Assembly: GCA_029204045.2 (NCBI GenBank)
Contig: CM055066.1
Span: forward strand, 744,001 to 808,000
Direction of reading: 5' to 3'
DNA length: 64,000 nucleotides
From: Tillandsia leiboldiana
Lineage: Eukaryota; Streptophyta; Magnoliopsida; Poales; Bromeliaceae
Both the position numbers and the translations under genes were made by a program. The notes beneath the pieces are model-generated. The model had not been told where the DNA came from. It saw nothing but the letters and a program-made list of their open reading frames with translations, and did no database searches. Positions 23,362 to 35,700 of this stretch are shown one piece after another. Every line of letters begins with the position of its first letter. Position 1 is the first letter of the stretch.

Positions 23362-23706
23362 TGATTTTTTTTATTATCAAATTAGTCTAATGCAGTTTCC
23401 ACCAATGGATAGCACAATACATAAGTATTGTTCCAAAAGAGTTTACAGCTTACCTATTTACGATCTTTGCATAATACATGAGTGTATAGGCTGGTAACTT
23501 AATGATTGTTCATAAAATAATTTCCCTAGAGCTCTTGGGGATTTCTACGATTGTTTTAGTATGAAAATCCATAGCCATGTAGCGTTTTTCTTTTCATGCC
23601 TGATACTGCATGTAAGATTGTAACTCTGCAGATCTAATTTGTATTATTGGCACTAAATAGGCATTTTTTAACAATGAACAATTTGTGCTCTTATTAATGC
23701 AGATTT

Positions 23707-26351
23707 ATGATGAGGAGGTACAGCCCACCTTATCGTAGTCCTCCAAGGAGGGGCTATGGTGGGAGGGGAAGAAGTCCACCAAGGAGGGGCTATGGTGGGT
23801 ATGGTGGACGCAAGGAACCAAGCCACGGAAGCCTTTTGGTCCGAAACATTCCGTTAAGTTGCCGGTAATTGATGAGATTTGTAATGAAAATTACGTAATT
23901 CTGTTTCTAGCAACAGTTTTTGCAACTAACGATATTTTTTCCTGCAGACCTGAGGATATTCGTGTTCCTTTTGAAAGATTTGGACCTGTTAGGGATGTTT
24001 ATCTGCCGAGGGACTACTACACTGGGTGAGATTTTCTAATTTGATTTCAGTTTTATGTTTTGTTGCTGTAATGCTGCTGAGATTTGAACAATTCCTTCTC
24101 TGTCAACTCTTGCCTGGAAAGAGTAATTATGTTACTAGTTACACTTTCTTTCTTTTTTTTTGACAAAGTTGGCTCTTTAACAATGATTAGCATCTTGTGA
24201 TCTGTTAGTTCCTCATCACTTCACGTATTTATTCAATTTGTAGATTTACTGGGGCTATCAACTTGCACGATTAGTTCAACTATATCATACACTTTTTTAT
24301 TCCCCTGATCTATCGAGTGCTTCCACTGAAATTTAGAACGCTTCTGTAGAGGAGTATTCCATTTTCTTTATATATGTAATCTACTTTTATATGCCTTCAC
24401 CATGAGTTATTTGTTCGAATTATTCTCAGGGGTGGTATTGGTTTGAAGTAAGTACAAGCACTGCATTTGTTGAAGACCACTCTTTATTATTTCTAACTTA
24501 TTCATTTGGTTGGTGGGGTAGAGTCTTGTCCAATCAAAGAAGTTCCTCTCTCAAGTGAAGTTCTGATTCGCCAACGAAATAATTTCTTGAAGAGAAGATA
24601 GAACTTACTTGTCAGAAAGTTGCATGAGAAGATGATTTGGAGATTGAAGTTGATTTCAAGTGCTTCTTAGTTTTTTAGTGTTTGAAGACGTTCAAGTCAA
24701 GGACTTTATGAAGATGCTGTCCATAGTGATTATAGAAGAAATATGAAGATACTAGAGACTGGACTGCTAACTGCTTTTTGTGACACTTGACTACACTTTT
24801 GAGGGAAATTTTAGTAAGTCGTTGCCTGTAATCCATCAAGAACTAAGAGTGCATGAAATGATTTTCTCGTGTCAACAAGCCTATCAGGCACATATATATA
24901 TATATATATATATTTAATTATTATCTAGTATCTTTCTCATGATGTATGATGCAGGGAACCTCGAGGTTTCGCGTTCGTGGAGTTTGTTGACCCATATGAT
25001 GCATCAGAAGCACAATATCACATGAATCGTCAGCTTTTTGGCGGTAGGGAGATTACTGTTGTTGTTGCTGCTGAGACGAGGAAAAGACCTGAGGAAATGC
25101 GCACTAGGTCAAGAATTAGGTATTTTGCTACTCTTCGAACAATGAACCACTTGTTAAATGCCTCTTAGGATATACTTACCTTTGGGAAATGCCTCTTTTA
25201 CAGAGGACCTTCTGGTGATGGACGTCGCTCTTCCTATTATGGTAATCCCTTTTTTGCACTCGTCTTCATTAATTTTTTTTTTCTCGGTTATATCTTGGAA
25301 AATATTTTAGTTAGTCTATAGAACAAGCCTTTTCTTTGTTGAGTCCAGTGGTTTAATGTTTAGAAAGGTAGTTGCAGAACCTTCAATTAACTTTTTGCCT
25401 CAAATTCTTGTCACTGTTGTGCATTGGAGCATCAGTTGGCTCTTGACAAGTGTTATTTAATTTCTTGAACACAGCATTGTATTTAAATTTCATTGCCTTT
25501 TCTGCTTATACTGGCACATGCTAGTCCTTTTGGGATTGTGCACTCAAGCTTTTGCTTGCTTATTGCCATTCTTCATTTCTTCGTATGCTTTCCTTACTAG
25601 CTCTGCAGATGTCTACTCTTAACCATCTATTTTAGCACCATTCCGTTTTATTTTACTACTAATTTTTGTAGCCTTCAGTCTGTTTTCTGAGCATATTTGA
25701 GTTCAATTTTGGCAGGACGATCTCGTTCTCGTTCAGTATCTCGTTCACGTTCTCCTCGCTACTCTTCTAGGGCTCGCCCTCGCTCAAGGTATGTAGGCAA
25801 GAACTTAATATTGGTGTTTTTACAAGCAGAATTCAAAAGCAACAAAGAACTAGGTTTTTCTGGGACACAAGCTCTAATGATCAATTTCATATTTTTGTAT
25901 TAAATAAAAATAGCAAATCCAACTCTCCTGGGCCAAGACGCCGGGGTGACCACTCTGCTTCTCCACGGAAAAAAGAGTCACATCATGCAAGATCACCGAG
26001 GCATCATGAGCCAAAAGAGCGTGATGAGGATAAAAATCACAGGTCATATTCTCCCAGAGGCAAGAATGGTCACCGACGTGAATCTGACAACGGTTATGAT
26101 GAGTAAGTTGATGCACTATTTTTGAATCTCGACTTATTTATGTTTTTATGTTTAAAAATGCACATGCAGGAGTAGAGTTATTCTGAAAATAAAAGACCTC
26201 AATATTGCGAATTTCATTATGTATTTACATGCACGCTTCACATGATTGTGAGTATTTGCGTTCCAGCAGGAGATTGCCGAGGCGTAACTCTGGCTCACCT
26301 CCTGGATCTCGCTCTAGGTCTGCTGACTTGTCCCCTGGCGCTAGCATTTAA
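23707..26351 (+). CDS. SCL30: SR splicing factor, SC35-like SCL30 group
   Basis: Seven coding exons (23707-23864, 23948-24025, 24955-25119, 25204-25241, 25716-25788, 25914-26102, 26270-26351) encode about 260 residues. The short SCL-specific N-terminus (RRYSPPYRSPPRRGYGG) precedes one RRM at about residues 42-118, with RNP2 LLVRNI and RNP1 RGFAFVEF. The tail is rich in RS/SR dipeptides (GRSRSRSVSRSRSPRYSS). Such proteins bind exonic enhancers and recruit U1 and U2AF in the nucleus. A 5' UTR intron ends at 23702, just before tandem ATGs (23707 and 23710); either may start. The 929-base intron inside the RRM holds a candidate microexon, and the last exon has a NAGNAG acceptor (see findings). 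A 3' UTR intron after the stop (GCAAG|GTAATG ... TGCAG) is likely. SCL30 versus SCL30A/33 is judged from the N-terminus only. Confidence 0.93.
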
Positions 26352-26737
26352 TGCAAGGTAATGACAAATGAAATGATGTCCTGACAACCTTTTTACATGC
26401 ATGTAAAATCTGGACTGATTAGCTGAAAGGTGGGCATAGATCCACCGCCCCCAAGTTTTACATGCAGCACCAGTTTGCTACTATAAGTAATTTCTGCTGG
26501 TGAACAACTATATAGTGAATTCTTGTTTATTCATGGTGTCGTGCAGCGGCCGAAGCTTTTTGTTCTCTTTTCGTGGGGCTTGTGCTGATATTTTGTGGGG
26601 AGACTTAATTTGGCATCTTCTTCATGAACATCCGAGTTTGTACTAGTTATGTGCAACTTAGAAAAAATTATGTACAACATGCATTCTGCTCTTTTGTGTG
26701 TTGAGTTTCGAGTGTTTGGTTGCTAGCACACTTGGAA

Positions 26738-26904
26738 TGTGGAGGGTTTTGAGTCTTTGGTAATCATGCTTAGCTTAACTAAATTTGGGGATCCTGCCCT
26801 TTGAATTGCTCATTTTTAAATGGTGTGGAGGGTTTTGAGTCTTTGGTAATCATGCTTAACTAAATTTGGGGATCCTGCCCTTTGAATTGCTCATTTTTAA
26901 ATGG
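26738..26904 (+). repeat. Tandem duplication of about 85 bp downstream of SCL30
   Basis: Two adjacent copies (26738-26823 and 26824-26904) begin TGTGGAGGGTTTTGAGTC and end TCATTTTTAAATGG. They are identical except for a 5-base gap (CTTAGCTTAACT versus CTTAACT). The near identity implies a recent event. Confidence 0.93.
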
Positions 26905-27331
26905 TGCTGTGGCGCTTTGCGTAGTTTATGAGATGGCTGAGTAATCAATACAGGAGATGATAGGAAGCCCAAATTACTTATCGCCTGAAGAATGCTTTGA
27001 TTACTTACAAGCGAAAAATCTGTTTAGATCGCAGTAGTATCTATTTGGAAGCATCACTTCGTTTGTACTCTTACTAGAAGCGAGCGCCAAAGCTATCCTT
27101 AGAACAAAGCTTGGTTTTGCTTAAGATCTTTCAGAACTTGGTTTCTAGTTTAGCGGCATCTTGAAATCCTATCTACCGTTTCATGCCGTCGAGAAGGTAC
27201 CATGATGGAGATATATAACAACTTATTATCAGAACAAGCAGCTATACACTATGCTTACTTAAAAGTAGCGTAAAACCCGCGCATGGGTCCTATTCTGGGT
27301 GTTTCTGCACGGCTTCCACTCGGTTCCGTGG
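26905..27331. other. Convergent 3' ends of SCL30 and the kinase gene
   Basis: This short intergenic interval lies between a plus-strand gene and a minus-strand gene. It should hold both 3' UTRs and polyadenylation sites. No further gene is seen. Confidence 0.5.
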
Positions 27332-30049
27332 CTAAGAATGAGTAGAAGTAGTTCTCAGATAGCCAGCTTTTCCACCCCCGGCAACTTCCAAGTTTTTCCT
27401 CCGCGACTTATTGCCGCTGTTACCAAGGCTTTGAGAGCTCAGCTTCGTTTCGGACGAAGGCTTCTTCTCCACCTCTTTGAAGTCCTGAAGCTGTTCCAAC
27501 GCAGAGACCACTTCATCCATCGTGGGTCTTAGCTTAGCCTCGATGAAGAGGCACTGTACGGCGAGGGATGCGACCTTCTCTGCCCCGCTTAGCGAGTATT
27601 GCCCTTCTAGTCTGGTGTCGAGTACGCGGAATATCTTGCGCTTGTGCGTGAGATGAGGCCTCGCCCATTCCACCAGATTGTGCTCCCCATGCGGGCGGTT
27701 CTTGTCGATAGCGCGGCGCCCGGATAGCATTTCCAGCAGAACCACACCGAAGCTATACACGTCACTCTTTGATGTTAAATGACCTGTAATTATCATCAAA
27801 ACAAATCAGCATTATGCGAGATTCGTGACCACTTACTAAAAATTGACATATAGAGCAGCAAATTCGTAGCAGCAGCACACTATGGAACTTCAAACTGATT
27901 AGATCAGAGCACTCTTCTGAGTCCACTTTATTGCAGAACTGTGCATTTCTATCACATAGTAGTAAGAATAGAACTTTTATTCCCTTTAATTTTTATATAA
28001 TTAAAGTGTGTCGAATCTTACAAGAACAAACACCAGGTGCTGTAGATTGGGAAAATTACCTGTTGCAAGATACTCGGGAGCGGCATACCCATATGTGCCC
28101 ATGACCCTCGTCGAAACATGACTCTTATCACCGGTCGGGCCATCTTTTGCCAATCCAAAATCGGACAGCTTCGCATTGTAGTTCTATATATATTAACAGA
28201 AACGATTTATTAATTTACAAAATTCTTTCTAAGAAAAAAAAGTATCGCCAGCAGAAATAGCAAACTTATGGAGCCTGAAGCTTTATACATACTGAATCGA
28301 GGAGCACATTGGAGGTCTTAAAATCGCGATATATAACTTTTGCCTCGTCGCTATGAAGATAAGCCAGCCCCTTAGCAGCTCCGAGGGCGACTTTCATTCG
28401 GAAGTTCCATGACAGAGGTTGAAAGTATGACCCCCCTACAACACCAATATATTACATAGCAATTAGAACCTACGAGCGTATAAAAAGAGCTGGTGAAAAG
28501 TCTCGCACGAACAATAAAGTAGCTTTGTTTTCTGTCCACCGATCGCCGACTATACGAACCGAAAGCACCTGCTGTGAAGAAAGATCAAAGGGGGAGCAAG
28601 CAGATTTCAAACTTACTCCTGAAGAGATGATTCTCCAAGCTACCACGAGGCATGAACTCATAGACCAGGAGGCGGTGGTCGTCCTCTAAGCAGTATCCGA
28701 TTAGTCTAACAAGATTTGGATGGTACAATTGGCCCAAGTAATTAACTTCTGCCTGTTAGTTGCACAAAGTTTCATCCAAGTTATTTTATATACATACTTA
28801 GTTGAACTATAGTGATAAGAAAAAGTCTATTGATCTATGTACAGTAAGGAGCTATATGGAGCAAAAAAGTAAGAAGGTAGCAGATCCAGTTTGTAGAATA
28901 AGTTATCTAAAGAACTACATAAATTCCAACATACACCTAACTCCTGGAGACCAACCACACAACACCACCATTTCTAAAAGAAACTTTTGACTGGAACAAA
29001 TTCTATACAATCATATGCGCGAATTAACGATAAGTATGAGAACCAAAAGGCCACGAATCAAAACATAAATAGAATAAACATACGCAAGTCTAATAAACAC
29101 TCACCAACCATTCCTTGTGGCCTTGAAAGCTTTCATGGTTGAGCCTTTTCACCGCAATAACTGTTCCGGTACCAGGTTTGGATGCGGTGAGTGCATGCTC
29201 ATCGATCCAACCTTTGAAAACGGAACCAAAACCACCCTCCCCTAACACACTATCGGGGCGGAAATTTCTAGTAGCAGCCTTCAGATCACTGAAGGTGAAG
29301 CTCTTCAAGTTGATCGACTGCAAAATCTCACCCTCAGTTCGAATTATCGGAGGTACGGACGTGGTCGAAGCCCTGCTGCTACAACCACTGTGTTTGTTTC
29401 CATCTTTGCTGCAATTCTTAGAGCTCACACCTACATATATCCAAACATGTTATATGCCTAAACATGCTTCATTGGGCAAAGAATAAAGAATCATAAAAAT
29501 TCAAAATTAAGCAGTCTACAAAAGTTAGTGGTCAGCAAGCAAAAGTTGCAAAATCAGCATCAATAAGAGAGTAGAAACTTGTACACTCCAAAAGCACTGG
29601 GAGAAAAAGCTCACTGACAAACAGTGTCCCAAAGCACTAGTAAAGGAAGAAACTAGTTGATTCCAATTAAAAGCTTAAAATGGGCCTTAAATTTTTACAA
29701 TAAACCCTAACAAAATCAAAAAAATCTTGCTAAAGCTTAGTGAATCAAGTAGAAAACTACTACTGAAACAACTAGAAATGCACAAAGATTTGGTTTTTAG
29801 AAAAAGTCCACCAACAAACAGCCCTAGTAAAGGAAGATACAACTTGATTCGTAGAAAAAGCTCGAGGTGGGCATTAGATTTCTCATAAAACCCTAAAAAA
29901 AGATCGGAAGCTCCCACTACAGAGTCACTAAATGCACAAAGATTCAACTTCTACAACAAATAAGCTTCGAAAATCACATAAAAGCTCAGAGAATCACCCG
30001 AAGGGGACACACTCTCCGCCTTGATCTTCGCGCTCCAGCAAATCCCCAT
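27332..30049 (-). CDS. Receptor-like cytoplasmic kinase VII, PBL type
   Basis: Six exons on the minus strand (30049-29998, 29430-29105, 28752-28617, 28435-28293, 28183-28060, 27783-27332) give 410 residues. The first exon is only 52 bases and encodes MGICWSAKIKAESVSPS. Gly2 is a myristoylation site and Cys4 a palmitoylation site, anchoring the protein to the plasma membrane. The kinase domain has the loop GEGGFGSV (81-88), Lys112 in IAVKRL, YRDFKTSNVLLD with catalytic Asp209, DFG at 227-229 and a VSTRVMGTYGYAAPEY activation segment. The arginine before the catalytic Asp marks an RD kinase. The family relays signals from surface receptors in immunity and growth; this copy looks closest to the APK1/PBL10-PBL11 subgroup. 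A Ser/Gly-rich tail ends the protein. The downstream target is unknown. Confidence 0.94.
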
Positions 30050-32189
30050 CAACACGCTCAAAATCGAGATCGCTTCTACCTCTGTCCCCTCCCCCCCAAT
30101 CCCGCTCCCTTGGCTCCCTCCTTATAGGGGAGAACTAGGGTTTCCGACGCATCGACCGAGGCGAAGCCGCGGCCGAATCCTTTGGACGGAAACCGCCCAT
30201 TCCGAGCGGGTCGGCGCCGACTCCTCCCCCCATTTTGGGCCGAATCCACCGCCCAATGCGACGCGGAATCTCTCCGAATTGGGAAATCGATTCGATTCGA
30301 TTGGATTCGATTCGACGAGGAGAGAGAGGCGAATTGGGAGGAGGAAGATCGAATCGGGGGAGATTGCGATGGGTGGGAGATGAGCGAGCGGAAGAAGAAG
30401 AAGAAGAAGATGGAAGAGGATAAGGGTTTCGCTCTTCACCGAATTTGGTGTATTTTGTGGTGCTTCGTCGCCGACTTTGACCTTTTCTTCTCTCTCTCTC
30501 CCTGGTTTTGGTACGAGAGAGGGAGAGAGCGCGAGAATCCGAAGAAGAAAAATTTTTTTTCATGCACCCGGTGTATACGTACAACTAATGCCCCTCACTA
30601 TGATAAAAAAAAAAAAAAAAATCACAAATATATTTAAATTTGTACTTTTAAAAATATATAATATAATAAATTTAAAGTATTCATATCAAACGACTCGAAT
30701 GTGAATGATCTAGAAAAAATATTATTTGATTCATTAAAAATTTATCTAATTCAATCAAACAATATTTCTTTCTTTCTTTTCTAAGTCATGTACATCTAAA
30801 TCGTCTAACGTGGAGTACAACAGAATCATCTAATGCAAAAGAATTTTCTAAAATTATCCAAAAGACATGAATGATTTAGAAGAAATGTTGTTTGACTAAT
30901 AAAAAAAAGAAAGAAAGAAAAAAAATTATCTAATCCAAACTAATTAATGATTTATGATAGGTAGCCAGGGAGATCATTAAAATGCACAAATGCATCCGGT
31001 GCAGGCAATAGTTTCTGCAGTAGGGGCTAGAAAAATAATAATCTTAAAAAAAAAGAGGCCTGTTTTAATTAATGAGCTTGTACATCCTACAACAATAAAC
31101 TACCTAATTAAGTTCAACAAGGTTTGACTACAATACTAAGGCACTGATTTGGGAGAGTCTAATAAAGTGGAATAAGAAACATTTATTCCGAGTCAAAAAG
31201 TGCTTTAATATTTGTATTTAATTGAGTACCATAAGCTAATAGTTTAAGTTTAACGTAGATGAACTATTAATCTAAGTACTCTACATTTTCCCCATAAATT
31301 AATAAGATCATAGACTGATTTGTTTAAGTGAAAAATTTATGGACCAAATTATAAATAGCAGAAATTTTAAGATGTAGCCATACAAGGGTAGTAACTCTTA
31401 TTCACCTGTGAACTTCTAAAGCTCTTATTCACCTATGAAGCTTCTAAGCACTGTTCTAAGAGGGCTTTATGTACAAGGGTCACAATTTTGACACAATTGA
31501 CATTCTTTATTGAAAATTGGCACTACTACCTGAGGGATTTTGATACATAAAATTCAACAAATGGAAGATACTATAGTTTCCGACAGCTTTTCAATGCGAA
31601 AACCGTGTTCTATATCGCGATAGTCAATGTGGATTGCTTGAATTCTTGCTAATTCGGAGCTCCTGGGTCTTTAAATCCTGGGTCAAAATATAGAGAATGT
31701 CAAATCTCAGGATATAAAGCCAACAATTGGATTTCATGTATTAAAAATGCAGAAATGTGGTTGCAGAAATGAAGAGGCAGCGAAAGAAGTGGAAGATTCG
31801 AGAGAACAGTCAAAGGTATCATCCCCAATCTGATGAAGTTTCTTGAAATGGCAATCAATCTGTTAAAACATATATTCGCTGGCCATGCATATTAGATATT
31901 TCCACTACACTCAAAAAGATGAAACACCAAAGAAACAACATTAATCTCTAGAATTTTCATAAATGGATCTCCTGACACGTCAAAAATGTCTTAGCGAGGA
32001 TGAAAACATTGCAAACATTGCACATAGTTAACTAACTTTAAAGAAAGAGCCTAGTGTATTTATCAACATACTTTCAATGATTAGCTGAGACAGAAGTAAC
32101 GCATGCAAAAAGATGCAGTTCTATATGCGTTTTCTGTTGGCTATTTATATATGGGTTAAAATAGGCCAAACTTTCTGCCCCGTGACAAT
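30050..32189. other. Kinase leader, then AT-rich intergenic DNA
   Basis: 30050 to about 30600 is CpG- and CT/GA-rich and probably forms the kinase 5' UTR and promoter on the minus strand. From 30600 on the sequence is AT-rich. No gene is supported. A short stretch near 31790 on the minus strand is open and flanked by weak splice signals, but joins to nothing. Confidence 0.45.
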
Positions 32190-32415
32190 AGGTCCAGGAG
32201 ACTAATAAGTTGAGTTGGGTGAACCCAATAAGTTGAGTGGGACTGCGGTCCACAATAGATCTAACGGTAAGAGGCCCAACAATAGACCTAACGTTCAGGT
32301 GGGTTGAGTCCGGTCGAGATCCGTGGGCGCTGTATCTGTACGCTTTAAGTAAATTGGTTGCGTATTTCTAACAATTCGAGCTTTTGGGATTAATGGTTAG
32401 CGCCAACGATCCGAC
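32190..32415. repeat. LTR-derived dispersed repeat, less decayed copy B
   Basis: Partner of 18248-18480 (same orientation). It begins GGTCCAGGAGACTAATAAG and ends near GGTTAGCGCCAACGATCC. It keeps CG and C/G residues where the other copy has T/A. It lies just downstream of the MYB3R gene, possibly within its 3' transcribed region. Confidence 0.7.
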
Positions 32416-32791
32416 ATTTTCAACATACGAAACAGACTTAAAAAGTTTGACTATTGATGACATTTTTTTGCCCAGAAGAATAGTCTATGATTCGATATCT
32501 GACTTGTCGTTAACGGATGTGTGTTGTAAGTTATAGTCATACATAATGAGAAGTTAATAGAACTCAATATAAATGTCAAATCTAACTCAGTTTATGCCAC
32601 AGGTAGAAAAGTTAACAAGCCGGAACATTGAAACTTAAAATAGCAAAACCAAAAAGAGCGAGCAGAATAAACACAAATCATATCATGCATTAGACGTTTG
32701 TCTACAGCTGTATATGTGAACTAGAGGCGGTTAAAAAAAGATACAATTATATTTCAACAAAAGGTTCCATAGCATACCTTTAGTTTGTGCA

Positions 32792-35700
32792 TTAGGCCAC
32801 TCCCAAATTAGTTGTAAGCGCAAAGTCCTTCGCCAAATCTTCCAATCCAACTGGATGCTCGTTCAATGCCATCCCTTGCATGCTTGGAAAATCGGTGCTA
32901 GAAATAGTATTGATTGCAGAACTGTTTTGGGAAGCCAAGCTCTGGAATTTGGCACTACTATCAAAATCATCCTTCAAATTAAAATCCAGTTGCTTCTCCA
33001 CAGATTTGATTATTGAAGTTCTTTTTGATCTCAACCTATACGGAGGTGTAATATTAAAGCTCTTTCCCTCACTAGAATGACTTGTCGATTCTTTGAACAC
33101 CTCCTGGTTACTTTTACTCACATATCCTATTGGAGTACAGGCACTATCTTGATCCTTCCGCTCATTTGTTTGTGTATTGCTGTCGAGAGAGAGAGGAGTT
33201 TGTGATTCCCTTTTTCTCCTCCGTATTATAGACGGAGTATTTGGATAGCTCATAGCTGCGCTCTTCAGTATGGATTCAGCACTCAGCTGAGCCAAACCCT
33301 TTTTGTGCCCGCATGAAGGGGTGAGATAACCGCTGGGCGATCGAACCACGTCCGAGCTGTAAGCATGAAGTATAGGACTGTATGCTTTAAAGAGAGAACC
33401 AAAATCTTCTAATTGAGGCGGCTCATAGTAAAGAGCGCCAAATGAAGAATCTTCACTAAATAATGTCCCTCTAGTTCTTTTGCTGACTTGATAGGTTTCA
33501 CCCGTGTTACTGATTTCTGCCAAATCATCTACCGAATCACCTTTACTAGATGCATGATCAGTTTCATGAGGCAGGATTCTGCAATTACTAGAAGAATCAT
33601 CAAGTCCTCTCGCTGATCCACCTGTTGAATTACTTGGAGAAAAAAGTTGTAACTCTTCCTTGTAATCTTCCATAGTAGCCAATTCTGTAGGTGGACTAAA
33701 ATATGCAGAACCAGAACCAGAAGTTCCTAATAAAGATTTGGTATTTTTGGGATAAACTTGTTCATTAACTAGTTTTGGTATATCCTTGGTACCATTATTC
33801 ACAGCAGGCTTCGGAACTGGTGGGAGCTTACCAGTTTGCAAGTAAAAATCTAACTTTTTCTTTAACGAACTGTTCCAATGGTTCTTAATGGAATTATCAG
33901 TCCTGGATAGCAGAAAAGGAAAAAAAATAGAAGATCAAATTTAAAAAATATAGTGATATGCAAGCTAAGGCAATTAGTGCAATCTTAAGACTATATGAAA
34001 TAACTAAGCCCCCAGTATTTGTTCACATAAAATAAATAGAGGATTAGCAAAAAGTTATTATCACATACAGAGCTTTCTAAGAAGAATGACAATGCAACGT
34101 GAAGGGAGCGGAGCACAGTATACCTATGGTATAAGATAGAAATTCGTAGTAAATTAAGATAGGGATGGTTTTATATCATTGCCATATATTTGGAAGGATG
34201 ATTAATACTGCCAAACTTCAATGAGTGACAAAAAGATATCTGGCAATATATAACATGGCATGCTTAGTATGGAGAGTAGAGTGGAAAGAAATTGCAAATT
34301 AGCAAATGAATTTTTAGGAGTTTTGAAAGTGTTTTGAAGGATCAAAAGTTCATTCATCGTAATGAATTCAGGAGAAAACACATCTACATGCATACAATAC
34401 AAGACAACTACAAGCAACGGAGACATACGTATATATCAACGCTTTTAAGAATTTTACTCTGTGACTGTATTTAGAGATACATCTATATCAATGTTCAGGA
34501 AATATGAGATCCTTCTGATATTTAGTAAACATTACCATGATAACGACAAGTTATAGGGAATAGGAATAGTGTTTTCTCCACAAAAGACTTACACAAATAG
34601 GCAAAGAAGCACATGAAAACACATTCCATGAAAACCAATACCTTCCAGGAAGGACCCTTGCGATTTCTGCCCATTTGTTTCCGTGCACACGATGAGCATT
34701 GATGAGTGCGATCTCTTCATCTACAGTCCAAGCATCCTTCTTTATTTTAGGGTTCAAATGATTGTGCCACCTAAGAGATGTTAAATTATCAATTAATTAA
34801 GTTCAGGATATCCAATAGAACTGATTTATAATGTGAATAAAACTTAAAATCTCAATTCATGAAAGATCTTCTAGAGTGAGCTTTAAGCATCTAAGAGTAA
34901 GCTGGCATCTAAATTCTTTCACTTAAAAAACATGAAAATGTATGAAGGACAATGGTTAATAAAAGCGGTCACAATGTGAAGGCTCGGTACAGAAAAACAT
35001 TGAGAAGTTGTGTGCAAACTGACAATGGATCAATCAGCTACATTAACACTCTTTCCCCTTCCAAAAAGTAATAGTAGTAGTCAAATATTAGTAAGATCAT
35101 AACAATAAAGTACCTCTCTCGGCATTGTTTGCCAATGCGGCCAGGTAGTGACCTTGCAATGACGGACCATTTTGCTGCTCCATACTTCTTTACAAGTTCG
35201 ATGATTATATCATCTTCCTGTCAACCCAAAGAAGCATATTGTAATTAAAAATATTAGTGTGCTAAACTATCTATTCATAGGATGTTATGTCACCAACAAA
35301 CCTCTGGAGTCCAAGGACCTTTAATAAGTTCAGGATTGAGAACCTTTTGCCATCTATGAAGACATTGCACTTCTGTTCTATCCGGGAAAAATTCCGCTGC
35401 ACAGGGAAGAAACAGCTCTTCAAGCTTCCAAATCTTCCAATTTAAGTATCGAAAGCTATGATAACTAGTTTATTTTGCAAAACGGAATAGAGATAAATAA
35501 AAAAGAATGACGACAAAGCACCATATCAAAATTAGGCAACTATGCAACAACCAATATACACATAAATGGTTTTACTTGGCAAGAAATTGAAATCCAATTT
35601 TCATCCTCTCCCAATCCAAATTCACTTGAGAACATGGAAAACATCATTGGATAACAATTTCCCTAGTGATAGTAAAAATTTCTACCATTTCCCTTTGTTG

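Noticed and set aside
30135..30584. Frames of 105-149 codons on the minus strand upstream of the PBL kinase, considered as upstream frames or exons
   Set aside because: They lie in CT/GA-rich leader sequence with low-complexity products. Without a mapped transcription start I cannot say they are even transcribed.
31700..31830. Possible extra C-terminal exon of MYB3R (minus-strand open stretch ending near 31740)
   Set aside because: The long MYB3R exon has its own stop at 32792, and no in-frame donor before it lets the frame continue. At most this is a 3' UTR exon.
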